64,000 bases of DNA from Polynucleobacter sp. UK-Gri1-W3 (GCF_018881595.1 NZ_JACVQA010000006.1:1-64000), one strand, 5' to 3'. Positions 17,235-27,072 are shown, counted from the first letter of the stretch. The notes: generated from the letters alone by a model not told the origin. Numbers and translations are program-made.

Positions 17235-18413
17235 ATGATCAAATCACCCATTACTTTTACATGCAGCGCTCTTGCTTTGGCAACTTCAGCTTTGCTGCTG
17301 ACTGCTTGTGGCAAGGGTGGCGGTAAGTCTGCTACAGCCCCAGTTGACGGCGTTGAGGTAAAGATCGGCCACGTTGCCCCTCTCACTGGACCTATTGCCC
17401 ACTTGGGCAAGGACAATGAGAATGGTGCCCGACTCGCGCTAGAGGAGATCAATAAAGCGGGCTTAACGATTGATGGAAAAAAAGTAGTTCTGACTTTGGT
17501 CCCTGAAGATGATGCTGAAGATCCAAAGACGGCTACGCAAGTCGCACAAAAATTAGTAGATGCCAAAGTAGTGGGAGTAGTTGGTCACCTCAATTCTGGA
17601 ACAAGTATTCCGGCATCACGTATTTATAGCGATGCAGGCATTACCCAGGTTTCTCCATCCGCGACAAACCCTGATTACACCAAGCAAGGCTTTAAAACGA
17701 CCTATCGCTTAGTAGCGACTGATGCCCAGCAAGGTCCGGCACTGGCTAATTACGTTGCTAATAATTTGAAAGCAAAAACTGCAGCCATCATTGACGACTC
17801 TACCCAGTACGGTAAAGGTTTGGCTGATGAGTTTGAGAAAACAGTAAAAGCCGCTGGTGTGAAAGTGGTGACTCGTGAGGCGAGCAATAACAAGGCTACT
17901 GATTTCAAGGCGATCTTGACTAAGATTAAAGGTAGCAAACCCGATGTCATTATGTATGGAGGTATGGATGCTACCGGCGGCCCATTAACCAAGCAAGCTG
18001 CTGAGTTGGGTATTAAGGCCAAGGTGGTTGGTGGTGATGGTATGTGTACAGAAAAGCTTGCCGAGTTGGCTGGTGAGGCTGTGGTCAATGTGACTTGCTC
18101 CGAAGCGGGTATGGCTTTATCAAAGATGGCTCAAGGAGCTGACTTCCAGAAGCGTTACAAAGAGCGCTTTAACTCTGATGTACAGATTTATGCGCCTTTC
18201 ACCTATGACGCTGTCTATGTCTTGGTAGATTCTATGAAGCGTTCAAACTCAACCGATCCTGCAAAGATTTTGGCTGCTATGCCTGATACAAAAATGCAGG
18301 GCTTGATCGGTAATATTGCTTTTGATAACAAAGGCGATATGAAAGAGGGTGTGATTACCTTGTACGACTTCAAGGACAAAAAGAAAACAGTTCTTGAAGT
18401 TATTAAGATGTAA
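17235..18413 (+). CDS. livK: Branched-chain amino acid ABC transporter, substrate-binding lipoprotein
   Basis: This periplasmic binding protein captures Leu/Ile/Val or related ligands for the permease encoded just downstream. The lipobox LLLTAC with Cys25 and the following Gly/Lys-rich spacer mark it as a lipoprotein rather than a free periplasmic protein. The mature part has the LivJ/K pattern: VKIGHVAPLTGPIAHLGKD, NGARLALEEIN, VVGVVGHLNSGTSIPAS and DDSTQYGKGLADEF. ATG 17235 has a strong GAGGAG Shine-Dalgarno sequence; the in-frame start at 17202 overlaps ispH and lacks one. A terminator-like hairpin after the gene probably leaves binding protein more abundant than permease. Confidence 0.93.
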   Translation: MIKSPITFTCSALALATSALLLTACGKGGGKSATAPVDGVEVKIGHVAPLTGPIAHLGKDNENGARLALEEINKAGLTIDGKKVVLTLVPEDDAEDPKTATQVAQKLVDAKVVGVVGHLNSGTSIPASRIYSDAGITQVSPSATNPDYTKQGFKTTYRLVATDAQQGPALANYVANNLKAKTAAIIDDSTQYGKGLADEFEKTVKAAGVKVVTREASNNKATDFKAILTKIKGSKPDVIMYGGMDATGGPLTKQAAELGIKAKVVGGDGMCTEKLAELAGEAVVNVTCSEAGMALSKMAQGADFQKRYKERFNSDVQIYAPFTYDAVYVLVDSMKRSNSTDPAKILAAMPDTKMQGLIGNIAFDNKGDMKEGVITLYDFKDKKKTVLEVIKM

Positions 18414-18430
18414 TGACCTTTCAATTAAGA

Positions 18431-18461
18431 ATAGCGCCGCTCATGCGGTGCTATTTTTTTA
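18431..18461 (+). terminator. Terminator or attenuator between livK and livH
   Basis: A 10-bp stem with one wobble (ATAGCGCCGC 18431-18440, GCGGTGCTAT 18445-18454) and a TCAT loop is followed by seven T. It lies inside the liv cluster, so partial read-through would set the ratio of binding protein to permease. Confidence 0.85.
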
Positions 18462-18488
18462 TTAAGACTCAATAAATCCTCGACCCCA

Positions 18489-19424
18489 ATGGATATCTTT
18501 CTCCAACAGATCATTAATGGCTTAGTACTTGGCAGCATCTACGCCTTGATCGCATTGGGTTACACCATGGTGTATGGCGTATTAGGGATTATTAATTTTG
18601 CGCATGGCGAAGTGCTAATGATTGGCGCAATGGTTTCGCTGTCGCTATTGCGCTTGATTCTGAACTTAACTATCGATTTGCCGGGTTGGCTGACGCTATT
18701 AATCGTATTACCCGTGACAATGGCGGTTTGCGCAGGATTAAGTTATTGGATCGAGAGAATTGCTTACCGCCCCCTGCGCAATGCACCACGCTTGGCGCCA
18801 CTGATATCAGCCATCGGCATGTCTATCTTGTTGCAAACGATTGCAATGATGATTTGGTCGCGTAATCCCATGACCTATCCGCAGTTGTTACCTTCCGCTC
18901 CAATTGATTTATGGGGAAGTGGCGCCAGCATTACTGGTAAGGAAATTGTGATCATCGTAGTGGCCTTGGTGGTAATGTCAGGCTTACTGTTTTTGGTGGA
19001 AAAAACAAAACTTGGCAGAGCGATGCGGGCTACTGCTGAGCAAACTCAAATTGCTGCATTGATGGGTGTTAATCCAAATCGTGTGATCTCCATTACTTTT
19101 ATGTTGGGCGGGGCTCTGGCTGGTTTAGCGGGCGTCATGATTGCGAGCAACTATGGCAATGTCCATTTTTATATGGGCTTCATTCCTGGCCTCAAAGCTT
19201 TCACTGCTGCTGTTCTTGGCGGTATTGGCAATTTACAGGGTGCGATGCTGGGAGGGTTGCTTCTGGGTTTGATTGAAGCTTTGGGTGCTGGTTATATTGG
19301 CGAGCTTACTGGTGGAGTTTTTGGTTCAAACTATCAAGATATCTTTGCATTCCTAGTTTTGATCTTGGTATTAGTGTTGCGACCTACTGGTTTATTGGGC
19401 GAGAAGGTCTCAGATCGTGCCTAA
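18489..19424 (+). CDS. livH: Branched-chain amino acid ABC transporter permease LivH
   Basis: The 311-residue inner-membrane permease has about eight hydrophobic segments and begins MDIFLQQIINGLVLGSIYAL, typical of LivH. The GLIEALGAGYIG and AVLGGIGNLQGAMLGG segments (the EAA-like loop that contacts the ATPases) are present. It pairs with LivM to form the pore. Its stop overlaps the GTG start of livM by 8 nt. Confidence 0.95.
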   Translation: MDIFLQQIINGLVLGSIYALIALGYTMVYGVLGIINFAHGEVLMIGAMVSLSLLRLILNLTIDLPGWLTLLIVLPVTMAVCAGLSYWIERIAYRPLRNAPRLAPLISAIGMSILLQTIAMMIWSRNPMTYPQLLPSAPIDLWGSGASITGKEIVIIVVALVVMSGLLFLVEKTKLGRAMRATAEQTQIAALMGVNPNRVISITFMLGGALAGLAGVMIASNYGNVHFYMGFIPGLKAFTAAVLGGIGNLQGAMLGGLLLGLIEALGAGYIGELTGGVFGSNYQDIFAFLVLILVLVLRPTGLLGEKVSDRA

Positions 19425-20508
19425 GATTTTTGTCTCTAATCGACTTAGTCGTTCTACGTACCTATGGCTTGGATTGATTGCTTTAGTACTTTTGCCTTGG
19501 ATCGTTGGTGCTAGTGGTGGGAACTATTGGGTTCGGGTGCTCGATTTTGCCTTGCTATATATCGTTCTCGCTCTGGGCTTGAATGTGGTTGTGGGTTTTG
19601 CAGGTCTTTTGGATTTAGGCTATATCGCCTTTTATGCCCTAGGCGCATACAGCTATGCCTTAATGGCTTCTCCGCATTTACCAACGCATTTTGAAACTAT
19701 TGCAGCTACATTTCCAGAGGGAATGCATTTTTCCCCTTGGATGGTTGCGGTGTTCTCGATTATTTTGGCCGCCTTATTTGGCTTGATATTAGGATTTCCG
19801 ACACTCCAGTTACGCGGTGATTATTTAGCAATTGTCACTTTGGGTTTCGGTGAAATTATTCGTATCTTAATGAATAACTTAGATCGTCCTTTAAATCTCA
19901 CCAATGGCCCTAAGGGAATTTCTGGAATAGATCCTATTCACCTATTTGGCATCTCATTTGCGAAGCCCTTAGATTTAGGCTTCATACAAATCCCGGGTTT
20001 GTATTTGGTGTTTTATTTGTTTCTACTGTTAGCAATTACAGTGGCGATTGTTTGTTTGCATTTACAGGACTCACGTATCGGACGTGCCTGGATTGCAATT
20101 CGTGAAGATGAGATTGCCGCCAAAGCCATGGGTATCAATACCCGCAATATGAAGTTGCTTGCCTTTGCAATCGGTGCCTCATTCGCTGGAGTGGCGGGTG
20201 TCCTATTTTCTGCCTTTCAGGGCTTTGTCTCCCCGGAATCATTTACGCTCTGGGAGTCGATCGTAGTCCTGGCCATGGTGGTTCTAGGTGGTATTGGCCA
20301 TATTCCAGGAGTTATCTTGGGGGCTGTTCTTTTGGCAGTGTTTCCGGAAGTCTTGCGTGGTATTGCACAGCCAGTGCAACAGTTTCTATTTGGCCATGTC
20401 ATTGTCGATGTGGAGATCATCCGTCAATTAATTTATGGGCTCGCTTTGATTTTGATCATGCTGTATCGCCCAGGTGGTATTTGGCAAAAACGCCGAGGTG
20501 GCAAGTGA
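19417..20508 (+). CDS. livM: Branched-chain amino acid ABC transporter permease LivM
   Basis: The 363-residue membrane protein has about nine to ten hydrophobic segments. Family markers are ALGLNVVVGFAGLLDLGYIAFYALGAY, the LRGDYLAIVTLGFGEIIRI region, and VVLGGIGHIPGVILGA near the C-terminus. It starts with GTG 19417 inside the end of livH (8-nt overlap) and ends overlapping the livG start by 4 nt, so all liv genes after the attenuator are translationally coupled. Confidence 0.95.
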   Translation: MPKIFVSNRLSRSTYLWLGLIALVLLPWIVGASGGNYWVRVLDFALLYIVLALGLNVVVGFAGLLDLGYIAFYALGAYSYALMASPHLPTHFETIAATFPEGMHFSPWMVAVFSIILAALFGLILGFPTLQLRGDYLAIVTLGFGEIIRILMNNLDRPLNLTNGPKGISGIDPIHLFGISFAKPLDLGFIQIPGLYLVFYLFLLLAITVAIVCLHLQDSRIGRAWIAIREDEIAAKAMGINTRNMKLLAFAIGASFAGVAGVLFSAFQGFVSPESFTLWESIVVLAMVVLGGIGHIPGVILGAVLLAVFPEVLRGIAQPVQQFLFGHVIVDVEIIRQLIYGLALILIMLYRPGGIWQKRRGGK

Positions 20509-21278
20509 CTACTTCAATACTTTTAGATGTGACGGATGTTTCTAAACGCTTTGGTGGAGTACAAGCGCTAGATTCAGTAGGCTTGCAGGTGCCACAAGGA
20601 GCAATTGTTGGCTTGATTGGTCCCAATGGTGCCGGCAAGACTACTTTCTTTAACGTCATTACCGGTTTATATCCTGCAGACTCTGGCATCTTTTTGTTTA
20701 ATGGCAAATCGTATTTTCCAGAGTCAGTATCTGAAGTGACTAAGTCTGGCTTGGCTAGAACATTCCAAAATATTCGTCTTTTTGGTGAAATGTCTGTTCT
20801 TGAAAATGTGATGGTGGGATGTCACTGTCGCACTAAGTCAGGACTTCCAGGCGCAATCTTTCGCTTTCCGTCTACAAAGCGTGAAGAGCGAGCGATACGA
20901 GATAAGGCAATGCAGTTATTGGCTTACGTAGGCTTGGGTGATTTTGCTCAGATGGAGGCACGCAACCTTTCATATGGGCATCAGCGTCGCCTTGAAATAG
21001 CGAGGGCGTTAGCTACCGAACCAAAGCTCTTGGCATTAGATGAGCCGGCTGCGGGCATGAATGCTACTGAGAAATTAGAGCTTCGCGAATTGTTATTGCG
21101 TATCCGGGCTGACGGTAAAACGATCTTACTCATTGAACATGATGTAAGTTTGGTGATGGGGATTTGCGACAGCCTAACCGTGCTGGATTACGGCAAAGTA
21201 ATTGCCTCAGGAAAGCCTGCAGATGTGCGGGTCCATCCAGAAGTGATCAGAGCCTATCTTGGTCAGGGAGCTGCTTGA
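20505..21278 (+). CDS. livG: Branched-chain amino acid ABC transporter ATP-binding protein LivG
   Basis: The 257-residue ATPase has Walker A GPNGAGKTTF (about 39-48), the signature LSYGHQRRLEIARAL (about 155) and Walker B LLALDEPAAGMN (about 176), followed by the switch His in IEHDVSLV. GTG 20505 is chosen since it forms a GTGA overlap with the livM stop and gives the normal N-terminus; an open extension to 20481 lies within livM. It forms a heterodimer with LivF. Confidence 0.95.
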   Translation: MTTSILLDVTDVSKRFGGVQALDSVGLQVPQGAIVGLIGPNGAGKTTFFNVITGLYPADSGIFLFNGKSYFPESVSEVTKSGLARTFQNIRLFGEMSVLENVMVGCHCRTKSGLPGAIFRFPSTKREERAIRDKAMQLLAYVGLGDFAQMEARNLSYGHQRRLEIARALATEPKLLALDEPAAGMNATEKLELRELLLRIRADGKTILLIEHDVSLVMGICDSLTVLDYGKVIASGKPADVRVHPEVIRAYLGQGAA

Positions 21279-21991
21279 TGAGCGCCTTATTAGCAGTAAA
21301 GGATCTCAAAGTTTCTTATGGCGGAATTAATGCCGTCAAAGGAATTGATTTGCATGTGAATCATGGCGAGCTCGTTGCATTGATTGGCGCTAATGGCGCT
21401 GGTAAGAGTTCGAGCTTAAAAGCAATCGCAGGCTTGATCACACCATCTGCCGGTGAAATTGATTTTGCAAATCATGCAACTAAAAAGTTACCAGCTTATG
21501 AATTAGTGCACTTAGGGTTGGGTATGGTTCCGGAAGGCCGCGGCGTCTTCAAACGTATGACTATTTTGGAAAACCTCCAAATGGGCGCTTACCTCCAGTC
21601 GGATGCCAAAGAAATCGAGCGCAAACTCGAAGAGGTATATTCATACTTCCCGAGATTAAAAGAACGTTTATCTCAGCTGGCTGGGACTCTTTCAGGCGGT
21701 GAGCAGCAAATGGTTGCTATGGGTAGGGCGATGATGGCCCAACCTAAGCTATTGCTGCTCGACGAGCCCTCCATGGGGCTCTCACCGATCATGGTAGAAA
21801 CCATTTTTGATGTGATTCGCAGTCTATCGGGTGGCGGTATGACTATTTTGCTGGTGGAGCAAAATGCTCGCCTAGCACTACAGATGGCTGACCGAGCTTA
21901 TGTCATGGAAAGTGGATTAATAACGCTGAGCGGCTCCGGAAAAGAACTATTGGAGGACTCTCGAGTCCGTGCAGCCTACTTGGGTGAGTAG
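21278..21991 (+). CDS. livF: Branched-chain amino acid ABC transporter ATP-binding protein LivF
   Basis: The 237-residue ATPase has Walker A GANGAGKSSS (about 35-44), signature LSGGEQQMVAMGRA (about 140) and Walker B LLLLDEPSMGL. ATG 21278 shares one base with the livG stop (TGATG). It completes the livKHMGF set; a weak TAGCTT/AAGCTA hairpin lies in the short gap to the convergent argD gene. Confidence 0.95.
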   Translation: MSALLAVKDLKVSYGGINAVKGIDLHVNHGELVALIGANGAGKSSSLKAIAGLITPSAGEIDFANHATKKLPAYELVHLGLGMVPEGRGVFKRMTILENLQMGAYLQSDAKEIERKLEEVYSYFPRLKERLSQLAGTLSGGEQQMVAMGRAMMAQPKLLLLDEPSMGLSPIMVETIFDVIRSLSGGGMTILLVEQNARLALQMADRAYVMESGLITLSGSGKELLEDSRVRAAYLGE

Positions 21992-22004
21992 GCTGATAGC
22001 TTGT

Positions 22005-23198
22005 TTAAGCTACTTCTTTGAGTAACTCGCGCAGCATATTACACATCTGACGAATTTCATCATCAGATACATTCAAGGCAGGCATAAAGCGTAATAAGTT
22101 TGGTCTTGGTGAGTTAATTAATAATCCTTCAGGACTGCGATCGCGCGCTAGTTCAACTAGTTTCGGACCAACGTCTTTTCCAAGCATCAGCGCGCGTAGT
22201 AAACCTGACCCACGCTCACCTTCGAGATTAAATTCTGCACAAAGCTTGAGTAATTCAGACTTGAGTAACTCGCCTTTGGCCTTAACGTTATCTAAAAATC
22301 CTGGCGCTAAGAGTTGTTCAATGACACTAATACCGACAGCAGTCATCAGTGGGTTGCCGTTATAGGTGCCACCTTGATCGCCTGGCACAAAGCAGGCCAC
22401 TGCATCTGTTGCCAATAAAGCGGCCAAGGGTACGCCACCGCCAATGCCTTTTCCTAAGGTCATGATGTCTGGCTCAATACCGTAGTTTTGGTAGGCAAAG
22501 AGCGCACCTGTACGCCCACAGCCAGCCTGCACTTCATCGGCAATGAATAGGATGTTATTTTCTTTGGTGAACTTGCGCAGTTCACGCATAAATTCTGGAG
22601 TAGTTGGAATGACGCCGCCTTCACCTTGAACAGGTTCAAGCATGACCGCAACTGTTTTGTCGGTCACCAGTTTTTTAACGGATTCCAAATCATTTAAATC
22701 TGCTTTAGGAAATCCTGCCACTTGTGGAGCAAACATTGTGTCCCAGTTTGGCTTACCAGAGGCGCTCATCGTTGCTAATGTGCGGCCATGAAAACTGTGA
22801 TCAAAGGTAATAATTTCAAAGGCGCCGGATTTGTTTAGTTGGCCCCATTTGCGCGCCAATTTAATGGCGCCTTCATTGGCTTCAGCACCGCTGTTGGCAA
22901 AAAATACTTTATCAAAGCAGCTGTTTTGAGTCAGTAGATTGGATAAGCCAAGCATGGGTTCGTTATAGAACGCAGGACTTGGATTAATCAGTTTTTTTGC
23001 TTGTGCATTGAGTGCCTCAATCATTCCTGGATTGCAGTGCCCCAAGCAATTGACTGCCCAACCTTGCAAGAAATCTAGATAGCGTTTGCCATTGTTGTCC
23101 GTTAGCCATGAACCATTGCCCTCGACCATGGTGACTTCTGGACGTGGGGTAATGAACATCACTGAATGATGATCGATGGCTTTAGTTGGCTTATTCAT
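22005..23198 (-). CDS. argD: Acetylornithine aminotransferase family protein (PLP-dependent)
   Basis: The 397-residue class III aminotransferase carries the PLP-lysine in TLGKGIGGGVPLAALL (about 248), and FANSGAEANEGAIKLARKW (about 100) that binds the cofactor phosphate. Other family segments are FDHSFHGRTLA, EPVQGEGGVIP and FIADEVQAGCGRTG. Closest by pattern is ArgD, which transfers an amino group in arginine (and possibly lysine) synthesis; ornithine or GABA aminotransferase specificity cannot be excluded by eye. It is monocistronic and convergent with livF. Confidence 0.82.
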   Translation of the reverse strand: MNKPTKAIDHHSVMFITPRPEVTMVEGNGSWLTDNNGKRYLDFLQGWAVNCLGHCNPGMIEALNAQAKKLINPSPAFYNEPMLGLSNLLTQNSCFDKVFFANSGAEANEGAIKLARKWGQLNKSGAFEIITFDHSFHGRTLATMSASGKPNWDTMFAPQVAGFPKADLNDLESVKKLVTDKTVAVMLEPVQGEGGVIPTTPEFMRELRKFTKENNILFIADEVQAGCGRTGALFAYQNYGIEPDIMTLGKGIGGGVPLAALLATDAVACFVPGDQGGTYNGNPLMTAVGISVIEQLLAPGFLDNVKAKGELLKSELLKLCAEFNLEGERGSGLLRALMLGKDVGPKLVELARDRSPEGLLINSPRPNLLRFMPALNVSDDEIRQMCNMLRELLKEVA

Positions 23199-23269
23199 GC
23201 TGATTTAGTGGTCAATAAGGTCAAATGAAGTGTCTATTATCTAACTGAATGGGATTTATGTCGCAGGAC

Positions 23270-24310
23270 TTAAGCTGTCGCTAAATCGGCCGCGCTAGTG
23301 AAGGAGTCGGCAAAGAACTCTTCCTCTGGCAATTGGCACTTGGCTAAGAAGTCGTTTCTGGCGGCATTGACCATTACTGGGGCTCCACAGGCATAAACCT
23401 GAAAATTCTTCATGTCGAGGTGGTCTGTCATGACGGCTTGGTGTACAAAGCCTGTACGACCCTGCCAGGTATCTTCTGGTAAGGCATCAGAAATCACGGG
23501 GATGTACTCAAAGTCAGCAATGGCTGTTTCCCAAGATTTGCATAAATCGTCCAAATACAAATCGCTTGGACGACGACCGCCCCAATATAAATGAATCGGG
23601 CGATGAATTTTCTTTGCCTGCATTTGTTCGATGATGGATTTAATTGGAGCAAAGCCTGTACCAGCAGCAACAAAGATGATCGGTTTTTTAGAGTCTTCTC
23701 TTAAGAAGAAGCTTCCTAATGGACCTTCAAAGCGCAAGATATCTTTTTCTTTTAGAGCGGGTGTGACGGCACCAAAAACAAAGTCCGTAAATAAGCCGCC
23801 AGGTAAATGACGAATATGTAGCTCAAGCGGACCTTCTTGCTCAGGTGCATTGGCAATTGAGTAAGCACGGCGTTGACCATCTTTGAGTAAAAACTCTAAA
23901 TATTGACCGGCTAGGAATTGGAAGCGCTCGGCAGCCGGCAGTTGGAGCTTGAGAATAGCCACATCATCACTAGGCTTGTTGATGGTATTGACACGGCAAG
24001 GCATCTTACGAATCGCAATATCGCCAGCCCCTTGGACTTCACGAGCTTCAATCAGTAGGTCTGACTGGGGGCGGGAGCAACAAAACAAAATGCCACCAGC
24101 TGTTTCATCGGACTTACTCAAAGCACTTTCGCTATGCTGACCATGAGTGACTTGACCCTCTAAAACTTTACCCTTGCACGAGCCACAAGCACCATTTTTA
24201 CAGCCATAGGGCAGGCTGATCCCTTGACGCAGGGCGGCCTCCAGCAGGTTTTCATCTGGATTGACGGTAAATTGTTTGCCGCTCGTTTTGAGCGTGACTT
24301 GATAAGACAC
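23270..24310 (-). CDS. Ferredoxin-FNR fusion reductase (CDP-6-deoxyglucoseen reductase-like)
   Basis: The protein has an N-terminal plant-type 2Fe-2S ferredoxin domain (about 1-90; CKNGACGSC and the fourth cysteine in LFCCSR). A flavin domain follows (RAYSIANAP, about 145) and an NAD(P)H domain (FVAAGTGFAPIKSI, about 205). Such modules pass electrons from NAD(P)H to an oxygenase or dehydratase. Burkholderiales carry this gene apart from any sugar cluster, so the name from AscD is by similarity only. GTG 24310 is favoured because AAGGA lies 6 nt upstream; ATG 24316 directly abuts that sequence. No partner oxygenase is adjacent. Confidence 0.8.
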   Translation of the reverse strand: MSYQVTLKTSGKQFTVNPDENLLEAALRQGISLPYGCKNGACGSCKGKVLEGQVTHGQHSESALSKSDETAGGILFCCSRPQSDLLIEAREVQGAGDIAIRKMPCRVNTINKPSDDVAILKLQLPAAERFQFLAGQYLEFLLKDGQRRAYSIANAPEQEGPLELHIRHLPGGLFTDFVFGAVTPALKEKDILRFEGPLGSFFLREDSKKPIIFVAAGTGFAPIKSIIEQMQAKKIHRPIHLYWGGRRPSDLYLDDLCKSWETAIADFEYIPVISDALPEDTWQGRTGFVHQAVMTDHLDMKNFQVYACGAPVMVNAARNDFLAKCQLPEEEFFADSFTSAADLATA

Positions 24311-24337
24311 TCTCATTCCTTTCAATAAATCGTTACG

Positions 24338-25234
24338 ATGTTACTTATGCAATCTTTTGGTAAACCTTCAATCCTGATTATTGGCTGCGGAGATATTGGT
24401 CTTCGAGTAGCTAAACAGCTATCGCGGAGCCATCGTGTTTTTGCACTCACTTCTCAACAGAATCGCTTTCAGGAGCTGAGGAGGGTTGGCGCAATCCCTA
24501 TTTTGGGTAATCTGGATCATCCAGAGTCCTTATGGCGCCTTAGTGGTTTAGCTCAAACCGTCATTCATTTGGCACCACCTCAAAATGGTGGAAATCGCGA
24601 TTACCGAACCCGCAACCTACTTCGAATTTTAGCCCAAGGCTCTAATACCGTCAGGCGCCTCATTTATATCAGCACCACCGGTGTCTATGGCGATCACAGA
24701 GGCGGCAAGGTGAGTGAAGCAACCCCAGTCAGCCCCCAAAGTGAGCGCGCTCAAAGAAGGGTTGATGCTGAGCGAATGCTTCGTTTGTGGGCGCCTGCTC
24801 ACGGGGTGGCTTTAACCATTCTGCGTGTTCCGGGGATTTACGCCGCTGACCGTCTGCCAATTGAGCGCCTGCAAGCAAAAACACCAGCGCTATTGCCAGA
24901 GGAAGATGCTTACTCTAATCATATTCATAGTGATGATCTAGCCCGGCTGGTCTGTGCGGCCGTTTATCACGGCAAACCCCAGCGCATCATCAATACATGT
25001 GATGGTGGTGAAACCAAAATGGGTGATTACTTCGATGAGGTGGCTGATGCCTTTGGGCTGGAAAGGCCAACTCGATTACCAGGTGCTGAGTTGCAAAAAA
25101 TCGTTAGCCCGATGCTTTGGTCTTTTATGCGCGAATCACGCCGAGTAACCAACACTCGTTTGCATGAACTTAAAACACCACTACGCTATCCCAGCGTAGG
25201 GCACTTTCTGAAAACTATTTCCAAGAATCCTTAA
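24338..25234 (+). CDS. NAD(P)-binding epimerase/dehydratase-like protein
   Basis: The 298-residue protein has an N-terminal Rossmann fold (ILIIGCGDIGLRVAKQL, about 12-28), a YISTTGVYGD segment carrying the Ser/Tyr region, and NHIHSDDLARLV, as in YeeZ-like extended SDR proteins. The classical YxxxK is not obvious (QRRVDAERML follows), so catalysis is uncertain. ATG 24338 or 24347 may be the start. Its 3' end overlaps the convergent glnS 3' end by 20 bp, an overlap where neither gene has a separate terminator. Confidence 0.75.
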   Translation: MLLMQSFGKPSILIIGCGDIGLRVAKQLSRSHRVFALTSQQNRFQELRRVGAIPILGNLDHPESLWRLSGLAQTVIHLAPPQNGGNRDYRTRNLLRILAQGSNTVRRLIYISTTGVYGDHRGGKVSEATPVSPQSERAQRRVDAERMLRLWAPAHGVALTILRVPGIYAADRLPIERLQAKTPALLPEEDAYSNHIHSDDLARLVCAAVYHGKPQRIINTCDGGETKMGDYFDEVADAFGLERPTRLPGAELQKIVSPMLWSFMRESRRVTNTRLHELKTPLRYPSVGHFLKTISKNP

Positions 25235-26987
25235 GACCAACAGTACGATTGAATACTGGCTTGCCAGGTTTGGAATCATTCTTATCGGCAACAAAGTAGC
25301 CATGACGCTCAAACTGGAAGCGATCTTCGGCTTTAGCATCTGTCATGCAAGGCTCTAAGTAAGCATTGATCGTTTGCATGGAGTTCGGATTAATCGCATC
25401 TAAGAAGTTCTTATCACCACTATCTGGGTGCGGGTCACTAAAGAGGTGATCGTATAAGCGCACTTCAGCAGGGATGGCTTCAGCAGCGCTAATCCAATGA
25501 ATATTGCCCTTAACCTTGTAATTGTTAGAGCCAGCAGTCCCGCTCTTGCTATCTGGGAAATGGGTCACATTGACTTGGGTTACATTGCCCTGAGCATCAG
25601 TTTCAAAACCGGTGCACTCCACTACAAAGCCATGGCGTAAACGGACGCGGCTGCCAGGCTGATCGCCAATAGGTGGATAGAGTCTGAAGAATCCCTTAAT
25701 AGGTTCTTGCATAAAGTCATCTGCTTCAATCCATAGTTCACGCGTGAAATTAAATTCGCGATTACCCCATTCTGGATGATTGGGGTGGCGTGGGGCTGAG
25801 CATGCTTCTTTTGCCAAGGCATCAAAGTTTTCTACGACAAGCTTGAGCGGTTTGAGTACTGCAGTCGCTCGCGGTGCTCTCACTTCTAGATCGTCACGCA
25901 AGGCTTGATCTAGGGTGCTCATATCAATCCAGCTATCTGCTTTGGATACGCCAATACGTTCACAGAACAAGCGAATACTTTCTGGGGTGTAACCACGACG
26001 ACGGATGCCAACGATGGTTGGCATCCGCGGATCATCCCAGCCTTCAACATGATTTTCTTCCACTAGTTGCAACAACTTGCGTTTGCTAGTGATGGTGTAA
26101 GTCAGATTTAAGCGAGCGAACTCATATTGATGCGGTACGGGGTCTTTGAAAACACCCAATTCTTTTAGGGAATTCACAATCCAGTCGTAGAGCGGACGAT
26201 TGTTCTCAAACTCTAGCGTGCAGATGGAGTGGGAGACATTCTCTAGGGCATCAGAGATGCAATGGGTGAAGTCATAGAGCGGGTAAATACACCATTTACT
26301 GCCGGTGCGATGGTGATCGGTATGGCGGATGCGATATACGACTGGATCACGCATTACGATATTGGGGTGTGACATATCAATCTTCAGGCGCAACACATGC
26401 TCACCATCTTTGAATTTGCCATCACGCATTTCGCGAAACAAAGCGAGATTTTCTTCTGGACTGCGATCGCGATAGGGGCTATTTTTTCCAGCTTGGCCGA
26501 AGTTACCGCGATTGGTGTGGATGTCATCAGCACTTTGGCTGTCAACATACGCTTTACCATCCTGAATTAGGATCTCGGCAAACTCATACAGTTTGTCAAA
26601 ATAGTCGCTTGCGTGATACAGATTGGTTCCCCAATCAAATCCTAACCACTTCACAGCATCCAAAATACTGTCGGCGTACTCAATATCCTCTTTTACAGGG
26701 TTGGTGTCATCCAGGCGCATATTGCATCGAGCGCCACCAGCTTGATTGTTGTAATCAGCAGCTAAACCAAAGTTCAGGCAGATACTTTTGGCGTGACCAA
26801 TGTGCAAATAGCCATTAGGCTCAGGCGGAAAACGGGTAATGATTGAGGGAATCGGCTGCCCAGCTAAATTTGTACGCTGTGAAAAAGCACCGCTTGCCAA
26901 ATCATGATCGATGATCTGGCGTAAGAAATTAGATGGCTCCGCTACAGCGCCGGCATTTACTTTAGAGGGTTTGCTATCTTGGGACAT
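25215..26987 (-). CDS. glnS: Glutaminyl-tRNA synthetase
   Basis: GlnRS charges tRNA-Gln; its presence indicates direct charging of this tRNA. The 590-residue class I enzyme has FPPEPNGYLHIGHAKSI (HIGH about 47-50) and the second signature ITSKRK (about 285). The catalytic core includes MRLDDTNP, and two beta-barrel anticodon-binding domains follow. Length is slightly above the E. coli enzyme. ATG 26987 (MSQDSKPS) is preferred to 26993. Confidence 0.96.
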   Translation of the reverse strand: MSQDSKPSKVNAGAVAEPSNFLRQIIDHDLASGAFSQRTNLAGQPIPSIITRFPPEPNGYLHIGHAKSICLNFGLAADYNNQAGGARCNMRLDDTNPVKEDIEYADSILDAVKWLGFDWGTNLYHASDYFDKLYEFAEILIQDGKAYVDSQSADDIHTNRGNFGQAGKNSPYRDRSPEENLALFREMRDGKFKDGEHVLRLKIDMSHPNIVMRDPVVYRIRHTDHHRTGSKWCIYPLYDFTHCISDALENVSHSICTLEFENNRPLYDWIVNSLKELGVFKDPVPHQYEFARLNLTYTITSKRKLLQLVEENHVEGWDDPRMPTIVGIRRRGYTPESIRLFCERIGVSKADSWIDMSTLDQALRDDLEVRAPRATAVLKPLKLVVENFDALAKEACSAPRHPNHPEWGNREFNFTRELWIEADDFMQEPIKGFFRLYPPIGDQPGSRVRLRHGFVVECTGFETDAQGNVTQVNVTHFPDSKSGTAGSNNYKVKGNIHWISAAEAIPAEVRLYDHLFSDPHPDSGDKNFLDAINPNSMQTINAYLEPCMTDAKAEDRFQFERHGYFVADKNDSKPGKPVFNRTVGLKDSWK

Positions 26988-27020
26988 AGCCACATTGTAG
27001 AGAAAACCCCCGACTTATAA

Positions 27021-27048
27021 AGAAAAAGCCCGCAAACTGCTGCGGGCT
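27021..27048 (-). terminator. Terminator of the tctBA transcript
   Basis: The stem AGCCCGCA (27027-27034) pairs with TGCGGGCT (27041-27048). On the minus strand it is followed by TTTTTCT. It separates tctA from the downstream glnS. Confidence 0.88.
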
Positions 27049-27072
27049 CATTTCTGGAGAGGTGAGCGGGAA

